DNA of 64,000 bases from Advenella faeciporci. GTDB taxonomy: Bacteria > Pseudomonadota > Gammaproteobacteria > Burkholderiales > Burkholderiaceae_B. Where the stretch lies: the NCBI RefSeq assembly GCF_014652395.1, contig NZ_BMYS01000018.1, positions 1 to 64,000 of the forward strand. Reading direction: 5' to 3'. Shown here piece after piece: positions 8,028 through 15,925 of the stretch. The notes below the pieces were generated by a model. The model was not told the DNA's origin. It saw only the letters and a program-made list of their open reading frames with translations, and ran no database searches. Numbering within the stretch: position 1 is the stretch's first letter; the number at the start of each line of letters is the position of its first letter. The translations under genes were made by a program, and so were the position numbers.

Positions 8028-9590
8028 TTAAACCACTTCGACCTGCCCCATCATGCCGAGTGACTCATGCTCAAGAATATGGCAATGAAACATTCGTATA
8101 CCCTTGTCAGTTTGCACTGTTTTAACATGCACGGTTTCATAAGGACGCAAATTCACCGTATCTTTCAAGGCACGATAAGCCGGCTGGGATGCTTTGCCAT
8201 TAATAACATGTTCAGTAACCAAGAATTGGGTGCCATGAATATGAAATGGATGATCCATATGAGAATTGTTATACAGAATCCACTCCTCAACCTCCCCAAC
8301 CTTGCTGCGCAGGTCAATACGGTTCATATCAAAAGTTTTGTCATTAATAAAAAATAAGTCTGACATTGTGCTGGGCGGCATATCGCTCATTTCATGACCC
8401 GGTGTCATTCCTACAGCATGGTCCATTGGCTTTTCACCGAAGGTGACTTTCTTCTGTGCGGTTGCCGGTCCAAAGTCCGCAATAGCTCGCAACTTGCCGG
8501 GCAAGTCGGGTTCTACTGCATTAATGCTCACATTGGCGAGCACAAGCGTTTCTGGCTTGAAATCCACCATCATTTTTTGGCGGTTAAAAGGCAAACTGTT
8601 CAATGGAAAGGTGCCGCTCTGTATGGCACGTATCACTACTTCATAACGCTCACCGGGCACAATCAGTAATTCACTCACGGCAGAAGCCGGCTTTTCAAGC
8701 AACCCACCGTCAGTCCCAACAACAATGAATTCACAATTAGGAATCGACAAGTTTAAATATCTTGCATTGCATGCATTCCAAATACGTACGCGTTGCGTAC
8801 CCTGAATAGTAATGGCCGGCTGGCGCTGACCGTTAAGAAGCGCATATTGACCTTCTCGTCCGTTCATCCAGTCAAACATGTCGTTGCCTGGAATCTGACC
8901 TTCATTGTCCAGGCGTAAATCGGAAATCAGCCAATGCTGCTCAGGAAGATGGGCTAGCGGATCATTTTTTGCCTTGACAATAAACGAACCCGCAAGACCG
9001 CTATAGGCTTGGGCTGCTGCCAGTTCATGGGCATGCGTATGATACCAATAGGTCCCTGCTGAGCCTTCGGGCAGGGTAAAGCGATAGGTATGTGTCTGGC
9101 CCGGCAGAACAGGATCATGAGGATTGCCATCTTGTTCAGGGGGAACAGGCAGTCCATGCCAGTGAATGGTGGTGGGTTCTTTCAGGGAGTTTTTAAATTC
9201 GATTTCTACTGTATCGCCCTCTGTGACTACAATCTGGGGGCCAGGAATTTGATCATTGTAGGTCATGAAAGTGGTAGGTTTGCCCTTGACCAACTCTATA
9301 GGGGTTTCTTTGGCTGTCAATTGTGCCTTGAATAAACCATCTTTTCCGGACTGGTTCTTCAGTAAGGCCAAGGGTGCCAACGGTGCGCCGCCGGGCAATG
9401 CATCCACCGGCAATAAATCAGTACCAGCCATCATTCCACCCATGCCGACATTCATTCCATGCATATCATGTCCCGCCATACCATGACCGTTTTGCATATG
9501 GTTCACTGCGAATACCTTATTGCCACCAAGCAAGGCTACAGCACTGGCGGACATACTCAACCCAAAAAATTTACGACGATTCATCTTCAA
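8028..9590 (-). CDS. Tat-exported multicopper oxidase (copper resistance type)
   Basis: This is a 520-residue laccase-like oxidase that would oxidise periplasmic Cu(I) to less toxic Cu(II). It begins with a twin-arginine signal (NRRKFFGLS then a hydrophobic run). A Met/His/Gly-rich stretch at about 31-58 probably binds Cu(I). All four copper-ligand blocks are present: IHWHG, WYHTHAHE, HPFHIHG, and the C-terminal HCHILEHESLGMMG. The last contains the type-1 Cys and an axial Met. Length and layout fit the CueO/CopA/PcoA superfamily. CAGGAG lies six bases before the start. It is first in an operon with a cytochrome c and a DUF411 protein. A TGTAATC half-site on the minus strand (9720-9726) may mediate CopR control. 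Confidence 0.93.
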   Translation of the reverse strand: MKMNRRKFFGLSMSASAVALLGGNKVFAVNHMQNGHGMAGHDMHGMNVGMGGMMAGTDLLPVDALPGGAPLAPLALLKNQSGKDGLFKAQLTAKETPIELVKGKPTTFMTYNDQIPGPQIVVTEGDTVEIEFKNSLKEPTTIHWHGLPVPPEQDGNPHDPVLPGQTHTYRFTLPEGSAGTYWYHTHAHELAAAQAYSGLAGSFIVKAKNDPLAHLPEQHWLISDLRLDNEGQIPGNDMFDWMNGREGQYALLNGQRQPAITIQGTQRVRIWNACNARYLNLSIPNCEFIVVGTDGGLLEKPASAVSELLIVPGERYEVVIRAIQSGTFPLNSLPFNRQKMMVDFKPETLVLANVSINAVEPDLPGKLRAIADFGPATAQKKVTFGEKPMDHAVGMTPGHEMSDMPPSTMSDLFFINDKTFDMNRIDLRSKVGEVEEWILYNNSHMDHPFHIHGTQFLVTEHVINGKASQPAYRALKDTVNLRPYETVHVKTVQTDKGIRMFHCHILEHESLGMMGQVEVV

Positions 9591-9912
9591 CTCCTGAAAA
9601 TAACTTGATTAATTACGGTGTCATGGTTAATGGTAACGGCATAAACAGACTGGCAAGGCCCTGGTTTTTAACCATGACAACTCAATGGGTAAAGTGTATC
9701 AGCCATCGAAAATGCGAGTGATTACAATGTTGACATCTTGGAGGGGTAATGCCGTCCAGTCGGTCTTAGCTAAGGCGTTAGCCTTTACCCTTGCTAAAAC
9801 GTGTTGGATGGTGTTTGGATTGTAAGAAATACGATGAATGCCTATTTCTGTGGTATGAAGTTTCTTCACTAATAATAGATTGGGATGATATGACAAAAAT
9901 GTAATGACGACG
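9591..9912. other. Intergenic region upstream of the oxidase operon
   Basis: This stretch of about 320 bases holds the leader and promoter of the minus-strand oxidase operon. GATTACA at 9720-9726 (TGTAATC on the minus strand) is the best candidate CopR half-site. ATGACG-A-CGTCAT at 9904-9916 is a short perfect inverted repeat at the edge of the IS3 remnant. An open minus-strand frame at 9699-9965 overlaps the IS remnant out of frame, has no family resemblance and is not called. Confidence 0.5.
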
Positions 9913-10098
9913 TCATCGCGTAAGCTCACCGTCAAGCGCATCAATGATAGGTTGATCCCGCTCAAGACGTTGCTGATTGGGGTCAGGCCGGTACCAACTG
10001 CGACGAGACCAGCGTGTCAGACGACATGCCTGGGCAATGGACAGCGATCCCTGTTGGACCAAATCCAAGGCCGCTTCACGTCGTCGCTCCGGAGTTAG
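9913..10098 (-). pseudogene. IS3-family OrfB, N-terminal fragment
   Basis: Overlapping the OrfA stop, a second frame reads 61 residues with LTPERRREAALDLV and later ACRLTRWSRRSWYRP. This is the typical N-terminal region of IS3-family transposase OrfB, upstream of the integrase core. It ends at TGA (9915-9913) just after ALDGELTR. No DDE residues remain, so it cannot be a functional transposase. The truncation point coincides with the small inverted repeat at 9904-9916. Confidence 0.7.
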
Positions 10099-10358
10099 AG
10101 CTTTCCCAGCAAATCCTTAATTGCAGCGTTTTCCAAGGCCAGTTCAGCGTACATTTTTTAAGCCGGGTATTTTCTGCCTCGATGTCTCGCAACCGTTTTA
10201 AATCCGACGCTTCCAAGCCACCGTACTTGCTTTTCCACTGATAATAAGTTGCGTTGCTGATGCCATGTTCGCAGCAAATATCGGTTACTTTCATGACTTG
10301 CTCAGCCAACTTCAAAATAGCCACAATCTGAGTTTGCAGTAAATTTGGATCGTTTCAT
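10095..10358 (-). pseudogene. IS3-family OrfA, two frameshifts
   Basis: OrfA is the HTH_8-type DNA-binding protein of IS3 elements. Reading from ATG at 10358, the first seven residues (MKRSKFT) match the usual start. Then an extra base in ACTGCAAACT shifts the frame. The central part, with ICCEHGISNATYYQW and KYGGLEASD, is in the shifted frame. A run of six A (10154-10159), where seven are expected, restores the frame for the C-terminus, which ends in GKL-stop at 10095. Insertion plus deletion leaves the total length at 87 codons plus stop, so the disruption is easy to miss. Confidence 0.75.
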
Positions 10359-10455
10359 GACTTCCTCCATCAAAGATGATAATGGCAGAAATCTCTGGTT
10401 TTGGCTTGTGCCTTTTTAGGGTAAGCTTACGGTTGTATTTAACAAGGAAACTAGA

Positions 10456-10932
10456 GTGTCACGTTTAGATTACTTTTCACACAACCCAGAATTAGCACAA
10501 AAATATTTGAATTTCAGCCAGACGATAAACAGCAAACCCTCACTGGAAAAGATAAAAGAGCTGGTAACTTTGAGGGCTTCGCAAATAAATGGTTGTGCAT
10601 TTTGTGTAGACATGCACGTTAAAGAAGCCAAAATCAACGGTGAGCGCGAACTTTGCCTACATCACGTTGCTATTTGGCGCGAGTCACCGTTGTTTGATGA
10701 GCGGGAACGGGCTGCGCTTGAATGGACAGAGGCTCTTACAACACTGCCACCAGAGGGGGTATCAGACGAAATATATCTTCGTGTACGCGAACAGTTCCCA
10801 GAGGATGATATTGTTGCGCTGACATTCCTGATCGTGTCTATCAACGGTTGGAACCGTCTCAGCATCGCATTCAAATCCATTCCAGGTTCTGTCGACAAGG
10901 CTTTCGGCTTAGATAAGGCTGGACTATTCTAA
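10456..10932 (+). CDS. AhpD-like carboxymuconolactone decarboxylase family protein
   Basis: This 158-residue all-helical protein has the AhpD-type active-site motif CAFCVDMH (about 48-55). The two Cys plus a nearby Glu/His relay give alkylhydroperoxidase-like activity in characterised members. Many homologues remain of unknown function. I use the GTG start at 10456, which follows AAGGAA at suitable distance and gives the standard N-terminus (the SRLDYF type). It lies immediately beyond the IS3 remnant with its own promoter region and no operon partner. A role against peroxide stress is possible but not shown. Confidence 0.85.
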   Translation: MSRLDYFSHNPELAQKYLNFSQTINSKPSLEKIKELVTLRASQINGCAFCVDMHVKEAKINGERELCLHHVAIWRESPLFDERERAALEWTEALTTLPPEGVSDEIYLRVREQFPEDDIVALTFLIVSINGWNRLSIAFKSIPGSVDKAFGLDKAGLF

Positions 10933-11058
10933 ACCCCTTCCATTGATGAACCTTTGATGAATAGGACTTTATGCCAAGTACCATAGCGTTCTTTTGTGGA
11001 TCACTTCAGAGCATGGAATCGAGCAGCATTCAACCAAGCAATGTGCAGTAGCAGGCAT

Positions 11059-11580
11059 TCAATCCAGAAACGTCAGCTGCTGTGCCCGGTTGGGGGCTTC
11101 CCTGCTGTATTTGAAAATCAGTGTGCCTTCGTAACCTTTTCTTCTGCCGGCTTCCACCGTCAGGTACCAGGTGGGAATGTGCGCCATGTTTTCCAGGCGG
11201 CTAAGCAGTTCTGTGATGCTGCCGTCTTGGCGGGCCTTGAAAATGGCCATTTCCTGTGCAGTCCAGGCAACACCTTGGGCCGCTTCAGTCTTGTTGGGGT
11301 CGTAAGTTTGCCCGGCGTAGCGGATGGCATAGCCGTCTTTGGTTTTATCGCAGGAAGGGTTGGGGCATTCCATCAGGAAAACTTCTTCCAGTGCATTTTT
11401 AGAGGGCATGATGCTGGGAGTTTTGTTGTACCCGGCCCGCAAGGTAAGCACTTCATCGCATAAATCGGCAATGATCTTGGGATTGGCGATGTCCAGGAAT
11501 TTGGCCGTGGCAATCCAGTGCTTGCCAGTATCAGCCTGCCTGGCTGCGTCTCGCAGTAGTTGGATTTGTGCCGTATTCAT
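11059..11580 (-). CDS. Unrecognised protein, 173 residues
   Basis: I do not recognise the family. The first 48 residues (two helices with repeated Ala and Leu) resemble the short N-terminal segments of phage-type small proteins, but this is weak. A middle region contains CPNPSCDKTKDGYAI, a possible zinc knuckle with only two Cys. The C-terminal part is mixed and ends in a basic, aromatic strand (GYEGTLIFKYSRE). There is no signal peptide or membrane segment. The ribosome-binding site before ATG 11580 is poor. It stands alone between an AhpD-like gene and a divergent acyl-CoA synthetase. Its coding character is supported by length and ordinary amino-acid composition. Confidence 0.6.
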   Translation of the reverse strand: MNTAQIQLLRDAARQADTGKHWIATAKFLDIANPKIIADLCDEVLTLRAGYNKTPSIMPSKNALEEVFLMECPNPSCDKTKDGYAIRYAGQTYDPNKTEAAQGVAWTAQEMAIFKARQDGSITELLSRLENMAHIPTWYLTVEAGRRKGYEGTLIFKYSREAPNRAQQLTFLD

Positions 11581-11836
11581 GAAGTGGTAGTGCCTGAGTT
11601 AAAGAAACGAAGCTGGCATTTTAGACAACTTTCAGGCAATTGTGGCGGGTTTGCAAGCGTGTACGTTATTTTGTGGGCAACACGATTGCGAAAGTTGTTG
11701 CAATAGCAGTTGTCAAGGTGTTTGGGTGTTCAAATAGGTAAAAATAATCGTCAATATGTTGATCTATTCGGGGTTTATTTGTTAATCTTGCTGGTAACAT
11801 CTTGTATAAATTAACAAATAGCCAACAGGAGACACA

Positions 11837-13474
11837 ATGGCTGATTTTGATACGGGCCTTCAGCGTAACCAGGCCAATTATGCACCACTAACCCCCATCG
11901 ATTACCTGCAACGTGCCGCCAGTGTGTATGGCGATCGTCTGGCAATTGTGCATGGGCCAATCCGGCAAAACTGGGCCGAAACCAACCGTCGCTGCAAGCA
12001 GCTGGCGGTTGCGCTGCGCCAGTTGGGGGTGGAACGCAATTCCACTGTTGCGGTCTTGCTGCATAACACGCCTGCCATGGTAGAAGCCCATTTTGGGGTG
12101 CCCATGTCGGGTGGCGTACTCTGTTCGCTTAATGTACGGCTAGATACAGACAGCCTTATTTTCTGCCTCGAGCACGGCGAGGCCGAGGTGCTGCTGGTAG
12201 ACAGCGAGTTCGAGGCCCATATTCCTCAAATCCGTCGTAAATTGCCCCATCTTGTTATTATCCAGGTTAATGATGCCCTAGGCCCGCAAAATATCCAGCC
12301 GTTTGCCGAACTTGATTATGAGTCTTTCCTGGCTTCGGCCAAAGATCTTGATAATTGGCAAATGCCCGCTGATGAATGGGATGCCATCGCCCTTAACTAT
12401 ACGTCGGGCACCACTGGCAACCCCAAAGGGGTGGTTTATCATCATCGTGGAGCGGCCCTTAATGCAATGTCAAACATTTTAGAATGGGATATGGCCAAGC
12501 ACCCCGTTTATATGTGGACTTTGCCGCTGTTTCACTGCAATGGCTGGTGCTTTGCCTGGACAGTCGCCGCGCGTGCCGGGGTTAATGTATGCCTGCGCAA
12601 GTTTGATGCCAAGGTTTGCCTTGATTTGATCCGCGATGAAAAAGTCACGCATTATTGCGCTGCGCCCGTTGTGCATTCTGCCCTGGCCAATGCGCCTGAT
12701 GATCTGAAAAAAGGCATTGATCATACCGTCAAGGGTTTAATTGCCGGTGCCGCACCCCCAGAGGCCGTGTTGGCCAGCATGGAAAAAATGGGTTTTGATA
12801 TCACTCATGTTTATGGCCTTACCGAAGTCTACGGCCCCGCCTCGGTTTGTGTCGAGCACGACAGCTGGCAAGATTTAACCATCGAAGAACGAGCCCGGCT
12901 CAAATCCCGCCAGGGTGTGCGCTATCATCTGCAGGCCGGTTTAAGCGTAAAAAATCCGTCCACTATGGATGACGTCAAGGCCAATGGTGAAGAAATGGGT
13001 GAGCTGATGTTCCGGGGTAACATCGTCATGAAAGGTTATCTTAAAAACCCGCATGCAACCCAGGAAGCTTTTGAAGGTGGCTGGTTCCATACGGGCGATT
13101 TGGGCGTCATGCATAAAGACGGCTATGTGCAAATCAGGGACCGTAGCAAAGACATCATTATTTCAGGTGGAGAAAACATCTCCAGTATTGAAGTTGAAGA
13201 TGTGCTGTATAAATATCCCGGCGTGGCCAACTGCGCGGTGGTGGCGCTAAGCGATGAAAAATGGGGTGAAATCCCGGTTGCCTTTGTCGAGCTGAAAGAG
13301 GGCGCACAAATTCAGGAAGACGAAATCCTGGATTATTGCCGTGAAAATCTGGCCCGTTTCAAAGTGCCTAAAAAAATCATATTTGGTGAGCTGCAAAAAA
13401 CAGCGACCGGCAAAATCCAGAAATATGAATTAAGAAAACAGGCACAGGCACTATTGGCTTCACCTTCAAAATGA
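11837..13474 (+). CDS. Acyl-CoA synthetase (AMP-forming), fatty-acid type
   Basis: This is a 545-residue member of the ANL adenylating superfamily, which activates a carboxylic acid with ATP and CoA. The P-loop is YTSGTTGNPKGVVYHHRG (about 192-209). The adenylate-binding motif is HVYGLTEVYGP, the hinge region is GWFHTGDLGVMHKDGYVQI, and the catalytic Lys is in TATGKIQKYELR near the C-terminus. The family resembles AlkK/DmdB-type medium-chain or branched acyl-CoA synthetases; the substrate cannot be read. GGAGAC precedes the ATG. It has its own terminator, but the following binding-protein and MaoC genes suggest a shared role in uptake and breakdown of an organic acid. Confidence 0.9.
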   Translation: MADFDTGLQRNQANYAPLTPIDYLQRAASVYGDRLAIVHGPIRQNWAETNRRCKQLAVALRQLGVERNSTVAVLLHNTPAMVEAHFGVPMSGGVLCSLNVRLDTDSLIFCLEHGEAEVLLVDSEFEAHIPQIRRKLPHLVIIQVNDALGPQNIQPFAELDYESFLASAKDLDNWQMPADEWDAIALNYTSGTTGNPKGVVYHHRGAALNAMSNILEWDMAKHPVYMWTLPLFHCNGWCFAWTVAARAGVNVCLRKFDAKVCLDLIRDEKVTHYCAAPVVHSALANAPDDLKKGIDHTVKGLIAGAAPPEAVLASMEKMGFDITHVYGLTEVYGPASVCVEHDSWQDLTIEERARLKSRQGVRYHLQAGLSVKNPSTMDDVKANGEEMGELMFRGNIVMKGYLKNPHATQEAFEGGWFHTGDLGVMHKDGYVQIRDRSKDIIISGGENISSIEVEDVLYKYPGVANCAVVALSDEKWGEIPVAFVELKEGAQIQEDEILDYCRENLARFKVPKKIIFGELQKTATGKIQKYELRKQAQALLASPSK

Positions 13475-13504
13475 TTATTTAATTAAAAATTAAATGAGAT
13501 GATC

Positions 13505-13543
13505 CAAGGGCATATATGAATTTCTTATATGCCCTTGTTTTTT
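13505..13543 (+). terminator. Rho-independent terminator after the acyl-CoA synthetase
   Basis: A 12-bp perfect stem (13505-13516 with 13526-13537) is followed by six T. It separates the synthetase transcript from the binding-protein gene. Confidence 0.85.
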
Positions 13544-13656
13544 CTTTTTGTCTTGCAGGGAAGGGAAAGTCCCTATAAGCAATTGCTTTATTAATTTTTA
13601 AAAATCGGCATAATCCGTCTTTATAAGTAAATATATTTACATAAATGGAGGCGGCA

Positions 13657-14907
13657 ATGAAAAAAGAAGGGATGTGCATTTTAGGTAAGGTGGCAAAGGC
13701 CGGTGTGGGCCTGTCTTTAGCTATGGCGGCATTGCCGGCAGCGCAGGCAACGGAGGCAAAAATCAGTGACAATCTGGTCAAGATAGGGGTGCTGACCGAT
13801 ATGAGTGGCCCTTATTCTGATTTTAGTGGCGCCGGGGCAGTCACCGCTGCACAAATGGCGGTTGAGGATTTCCAGAAAGCGAATCCCGATTTCAAAACGC
13901 CCATAGAGCTTGTCAGTGCCGATCACCAGAACAAAATAGATGTTGGCATGGCCAGGGCCAATTCATGGTTTGATGTGGACAAGGTGGATGTGATTACCGA
14001 ACTGGTCACCTCCAATATCGCCTTGGCAGTCAGTAAAATTGCCGCCGACAAAAACCGCGTCGCGCTGGTGTCCGGGGCGGCGTCCTTGCCATTGACCAAT
14101 GAGCAATGCAACAAAAATACCGTGCATTGGGTCTATGACACGTATTCGCTGTCCAATGGTACGGCCAAATATGTGCTGGATTCAGGCAAGAAGAATTGGT
14201 ATTTTATTACAGTGAACTACACCTTTGGCGGTGCCATGATGGATGCCGCAGGCAAGGTTATCGAAAAAAACAATGGCAAGATTGTGGGGTCTTCCAAGCA
14301 CCCGCTGAACTCAACCGATTTTTCTTCTTATTTGTTGAATGCCCAACAGTCCAATGCCGATGTCATTGCCCTGGCTAATGGCGGCCAGGACACGATTACC
14401 GCCGTCAAGCAGGCGGCCGAATTTGGCATCACACAGTCAAAGCAAAGCATTTTACCCATGGTCATGTTCATTAATGATATTCATGCGCTGGGGCTGGATG
14501 CGGCGCAGGGGCTGATGCTCACAGAAGGTTTTTATTGGGATCGCGATGACAAAACCCGTGACTGGTCAGAGCGCTATTATGCCAAAACCAACAAAATGCC
14601 AAGTATGGGGCAGGCTGGGGTGTATTCATCAGTGATCAATTATCTGGATGCCATCAAGCAAACCGGTACTGACGAGGCTGACAAGGTCATGGCGTATTTG
14701 AAGTCTAAAGAAATTGATGATGGCCTGTTCAAGGGCAAGATCAGGGAGGATGGCAAGTTTGCTCATGATATGCTTTTGCTGGAAGTGAAAAAACCGGGCG
14801 AATCAAAAAGACCATGGGATTATTACCATATCAAGGGCGTTATTTCGGCTGAAGATGCCAACCTTCCTTTGTCAGAGTCCAAATGCCACTTGGTAACAAA
14901 GCGTTGA
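13657..14907 (+). CDS. Periplasmic binding protein of the branched-chain amino acid (LivK) type
   Basis: This is a 416-residue Peripla_BP_6-type receptor for an ABC importer. The signal peptide ends in the Ala-Gln-Ala region near residue 33. The mature part has the typical opening (KIGVLTDMSGPYSDFSGAG) and the later VDVITELVTSN and GGAMMDAAGKVI segments. I place the start at ATG 13657 because GGAGG lies at 13648-13652, inside the longer open frame. Members next to acyl-CoA synthetases often bind aromatic or short-chain organic acids rather than amino acids. No permease or ATPase gene accompanies it here. It is probably cotranscribed with the two following hydratase genes, 15 bases downstream. 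Confidence 0.87.
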   Translation: MKKEGMCILGKVAKAGVGLSLAMAALPAAQATEAKISDNLVKIGVLTDMSGPYSDFSGAGAVTAAQMAVEDFQKANPDFKTPIELVSADHQNKIDVGMARANSWFDVDKVDVITELVTSNIALAVSKIAADKNRVALVSGAASLPLTNEQCNKNTVHWVYDTYSLSNGTAKYVLDSGKKNWYFITVNYTFGGAMMDAAGKVIEKNNGKIVGSSKHPLNSTDFSSYLLNAQQSNADVIALANGGQDTITAVKQAAEFGITQSKQSILPMVMFINDIHALGLDAAQGLMLTEGFYWDRDDKTRDWSERYYAKTNKMPSMGQAGVYSSVINYLDAIKQTGTDEADKVMAYLKSKEIDDGLFKGKIREDGKFAHDMLLLEVKKPGESKRPWDYYHIKGVISAEDANLPLSESKCHLVTKR

Positions 14908-14922
14908 ACATAAGGAGTCAAT

Positions 14923-15369
14923 ATGCCTGAATCGGGGTTGATCGGTAAGGATTTGGGGTCTCACCAGGTGCCGGTTTCCCTGTTCCAGGTGCAGTTTTAT
15001 GCGAAAGTCACCGGCCAGACCGAGCGCTTGTTCTTTGATGAGGTTTATGCCAAAGCGCAGGGGTATCCGTCGGTCGTGGTGCCCGTGGGGCTGCTGTTCG
15101 GTCTGGAAATGAACAGGGAAGACCCCTATGCCTGGTTTACCGAGGTGGGTCTGGATGCCGGTAAAACATTGCATGCCTCGCAGGAATTCATCTGTCATGG
15201 ACAGTGTTTTGCCGGTGATGTATTAACGTTTACTTCCCGGGTGGCCGATGTCTATACTAAAAAAAACGGCACCCTGTATTTTCTTGACCGTCACACGCGG
15301 GTGGAAAACCAGGATGGCAAGCCTGTTGCCGATTTGATATCGGTGTTTGTGGAAAATCGGAAATCATGA
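14923..15369 (+). CDS. MaoC/FAS1-like dehydratase, subunit with degenerate hot-dog fold
   Basis: This 148-residue single hot-dog-fold protein resembles the N-terminal MaoC_dehydrat_N half of two-domain enoyl-CoA hydratases. It has the opening YAKVTGQTERLFFDE, the A-x-G-Y-x-x-x-V-V-P segment and a C-terminal strand TRVENQDGKPVADLISVFV. The catalytic Asp-His of the hydratase motif is not present, so it is probably the substrate-shaping partner. Its stop overlaps the start of the next gene by four bases (ATGA), typical of heteromeric pairs such as HTD2-like hydratases. Confidence 0.83.
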   Translation: MPESGLIGKDLGSHQVPVSLFQVQFYAKVTGQTERLFFDEVYAKAQGYPSVVVPVGLLFGLEMNREDPYAWFTEVGLDAGKTLHASQEFICHGQCFAGDVLTFTSRVADVYTKKNGTLYFLDRHTRVENQDGKPVADLISVFVENRKS

Positions 15370-15797
15370 GCAATTCGGGGTTTGAGTTAAGACATTGCAA
15401 AGTGGGTGACCGTTTGCCGCTATGGCAGGGGGAGCCCTTCAGTCGTGCGGCACTGGCGCTCTTTGCCGGGGCTTCGGGCGACCATAACCCATTGCATATA
15501 GACAGTGATTATGCCCAGGCCGCCGGTTTTGATGATGTTTTTGTGCATGGCATGTTTACCTTTGCCTTTATGCAGCAGTGTCTTTCACGCATTGTCCAGC
15601 AAGAATATCTGGACAGTATCAAGGTGCGCTTTGTAAGCATCATGCAGTTGGCAGAGCAACCGGTATGTACCGGCATAATCAGGCAGGCGGAACAAACCGA
15701 AACCGGTCTGCGGGTCGTGATGGATTTGAGCGTTTGCAACCAGCATGGCGTGCCAAGGCTAACCGCAGAGGCGCGGGTAACATTGCCTTTTATGTGA
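15366..15797 (+). CDS. MaoC-like (R)-specific enoyl-CoA hydratase, catalytic subunit
   Basis: This 143-residue hot-dog-fold protein carries the MaoC hydratase motif. FAGASGDHNPLHIDSDYA (about 31-48) contains the catalytic Asp and His, followed by VHGMFTFAFM. It would hydrate a 2-enoyl-CoA or dehydrate a 3-hydroxyacyl-CoA. The ATGA overlap with the preceding non-catalytic subunit indicates coupled translation and an obligate complex. With the upstream acyl-CoA synthetase and receptor it suggests a small catabolic module. The substrate is unknown. Confidence 0.85.
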   Translation: MSNSGFELRHCKVGDRLPLWQGEPFSRAALALFAGASGDHNPLHIDSDYAQAAGFDDVFVHGMFTFAFMQQCLSRIVQQEYLDSIKVRFVSIMQLAEQPVCTGIIRQAEQTETGLRVVMDLSVCNQHGVPRLTAEARVTLPFM

Positions 15798-15925
15798 GTA
15801 TTCAGGACACAGCCTTGTTAATGCCCGATGCATGGCCTGTGATTCGTATTATTCGTCAGTGAAGTTACGCTCAATCAAGTATCATTATGTTGCCAAATGA
15901 TGTTTTCTACCTTGAATGGGGGCTT

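Larger units (their letters stand above)
9913..10358 (-). mobile_element. Decayed IS3-family insertion sequence remnant
   Basis: Frames corresponding to IS3-type OrfA and the beginning of OrfB can be read on the minus strand. OrfA contains two compensating frameshifts. OrfB stops after 61 residues, before the DDE catalytic domain. Terminal inverted repeats are not recognisable on either side. The element marks the right edge of the copper island. Confidence 0.75.

Noticed and set aside
9699-9965. 88-residue minus-strand open frame
   Set aside because: It overlaps the IS3 OrfB remnant in another frame and resembles no family.
10421-10430. GTAAGCTTAC, resembling an IS66 terminal repeat on the right of the island
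   Set aside because: It matches the left IS66 end only partly and is in an orientation that would place an element over the AhpD-like gene; a simple palindrome is a sufficient explanation.
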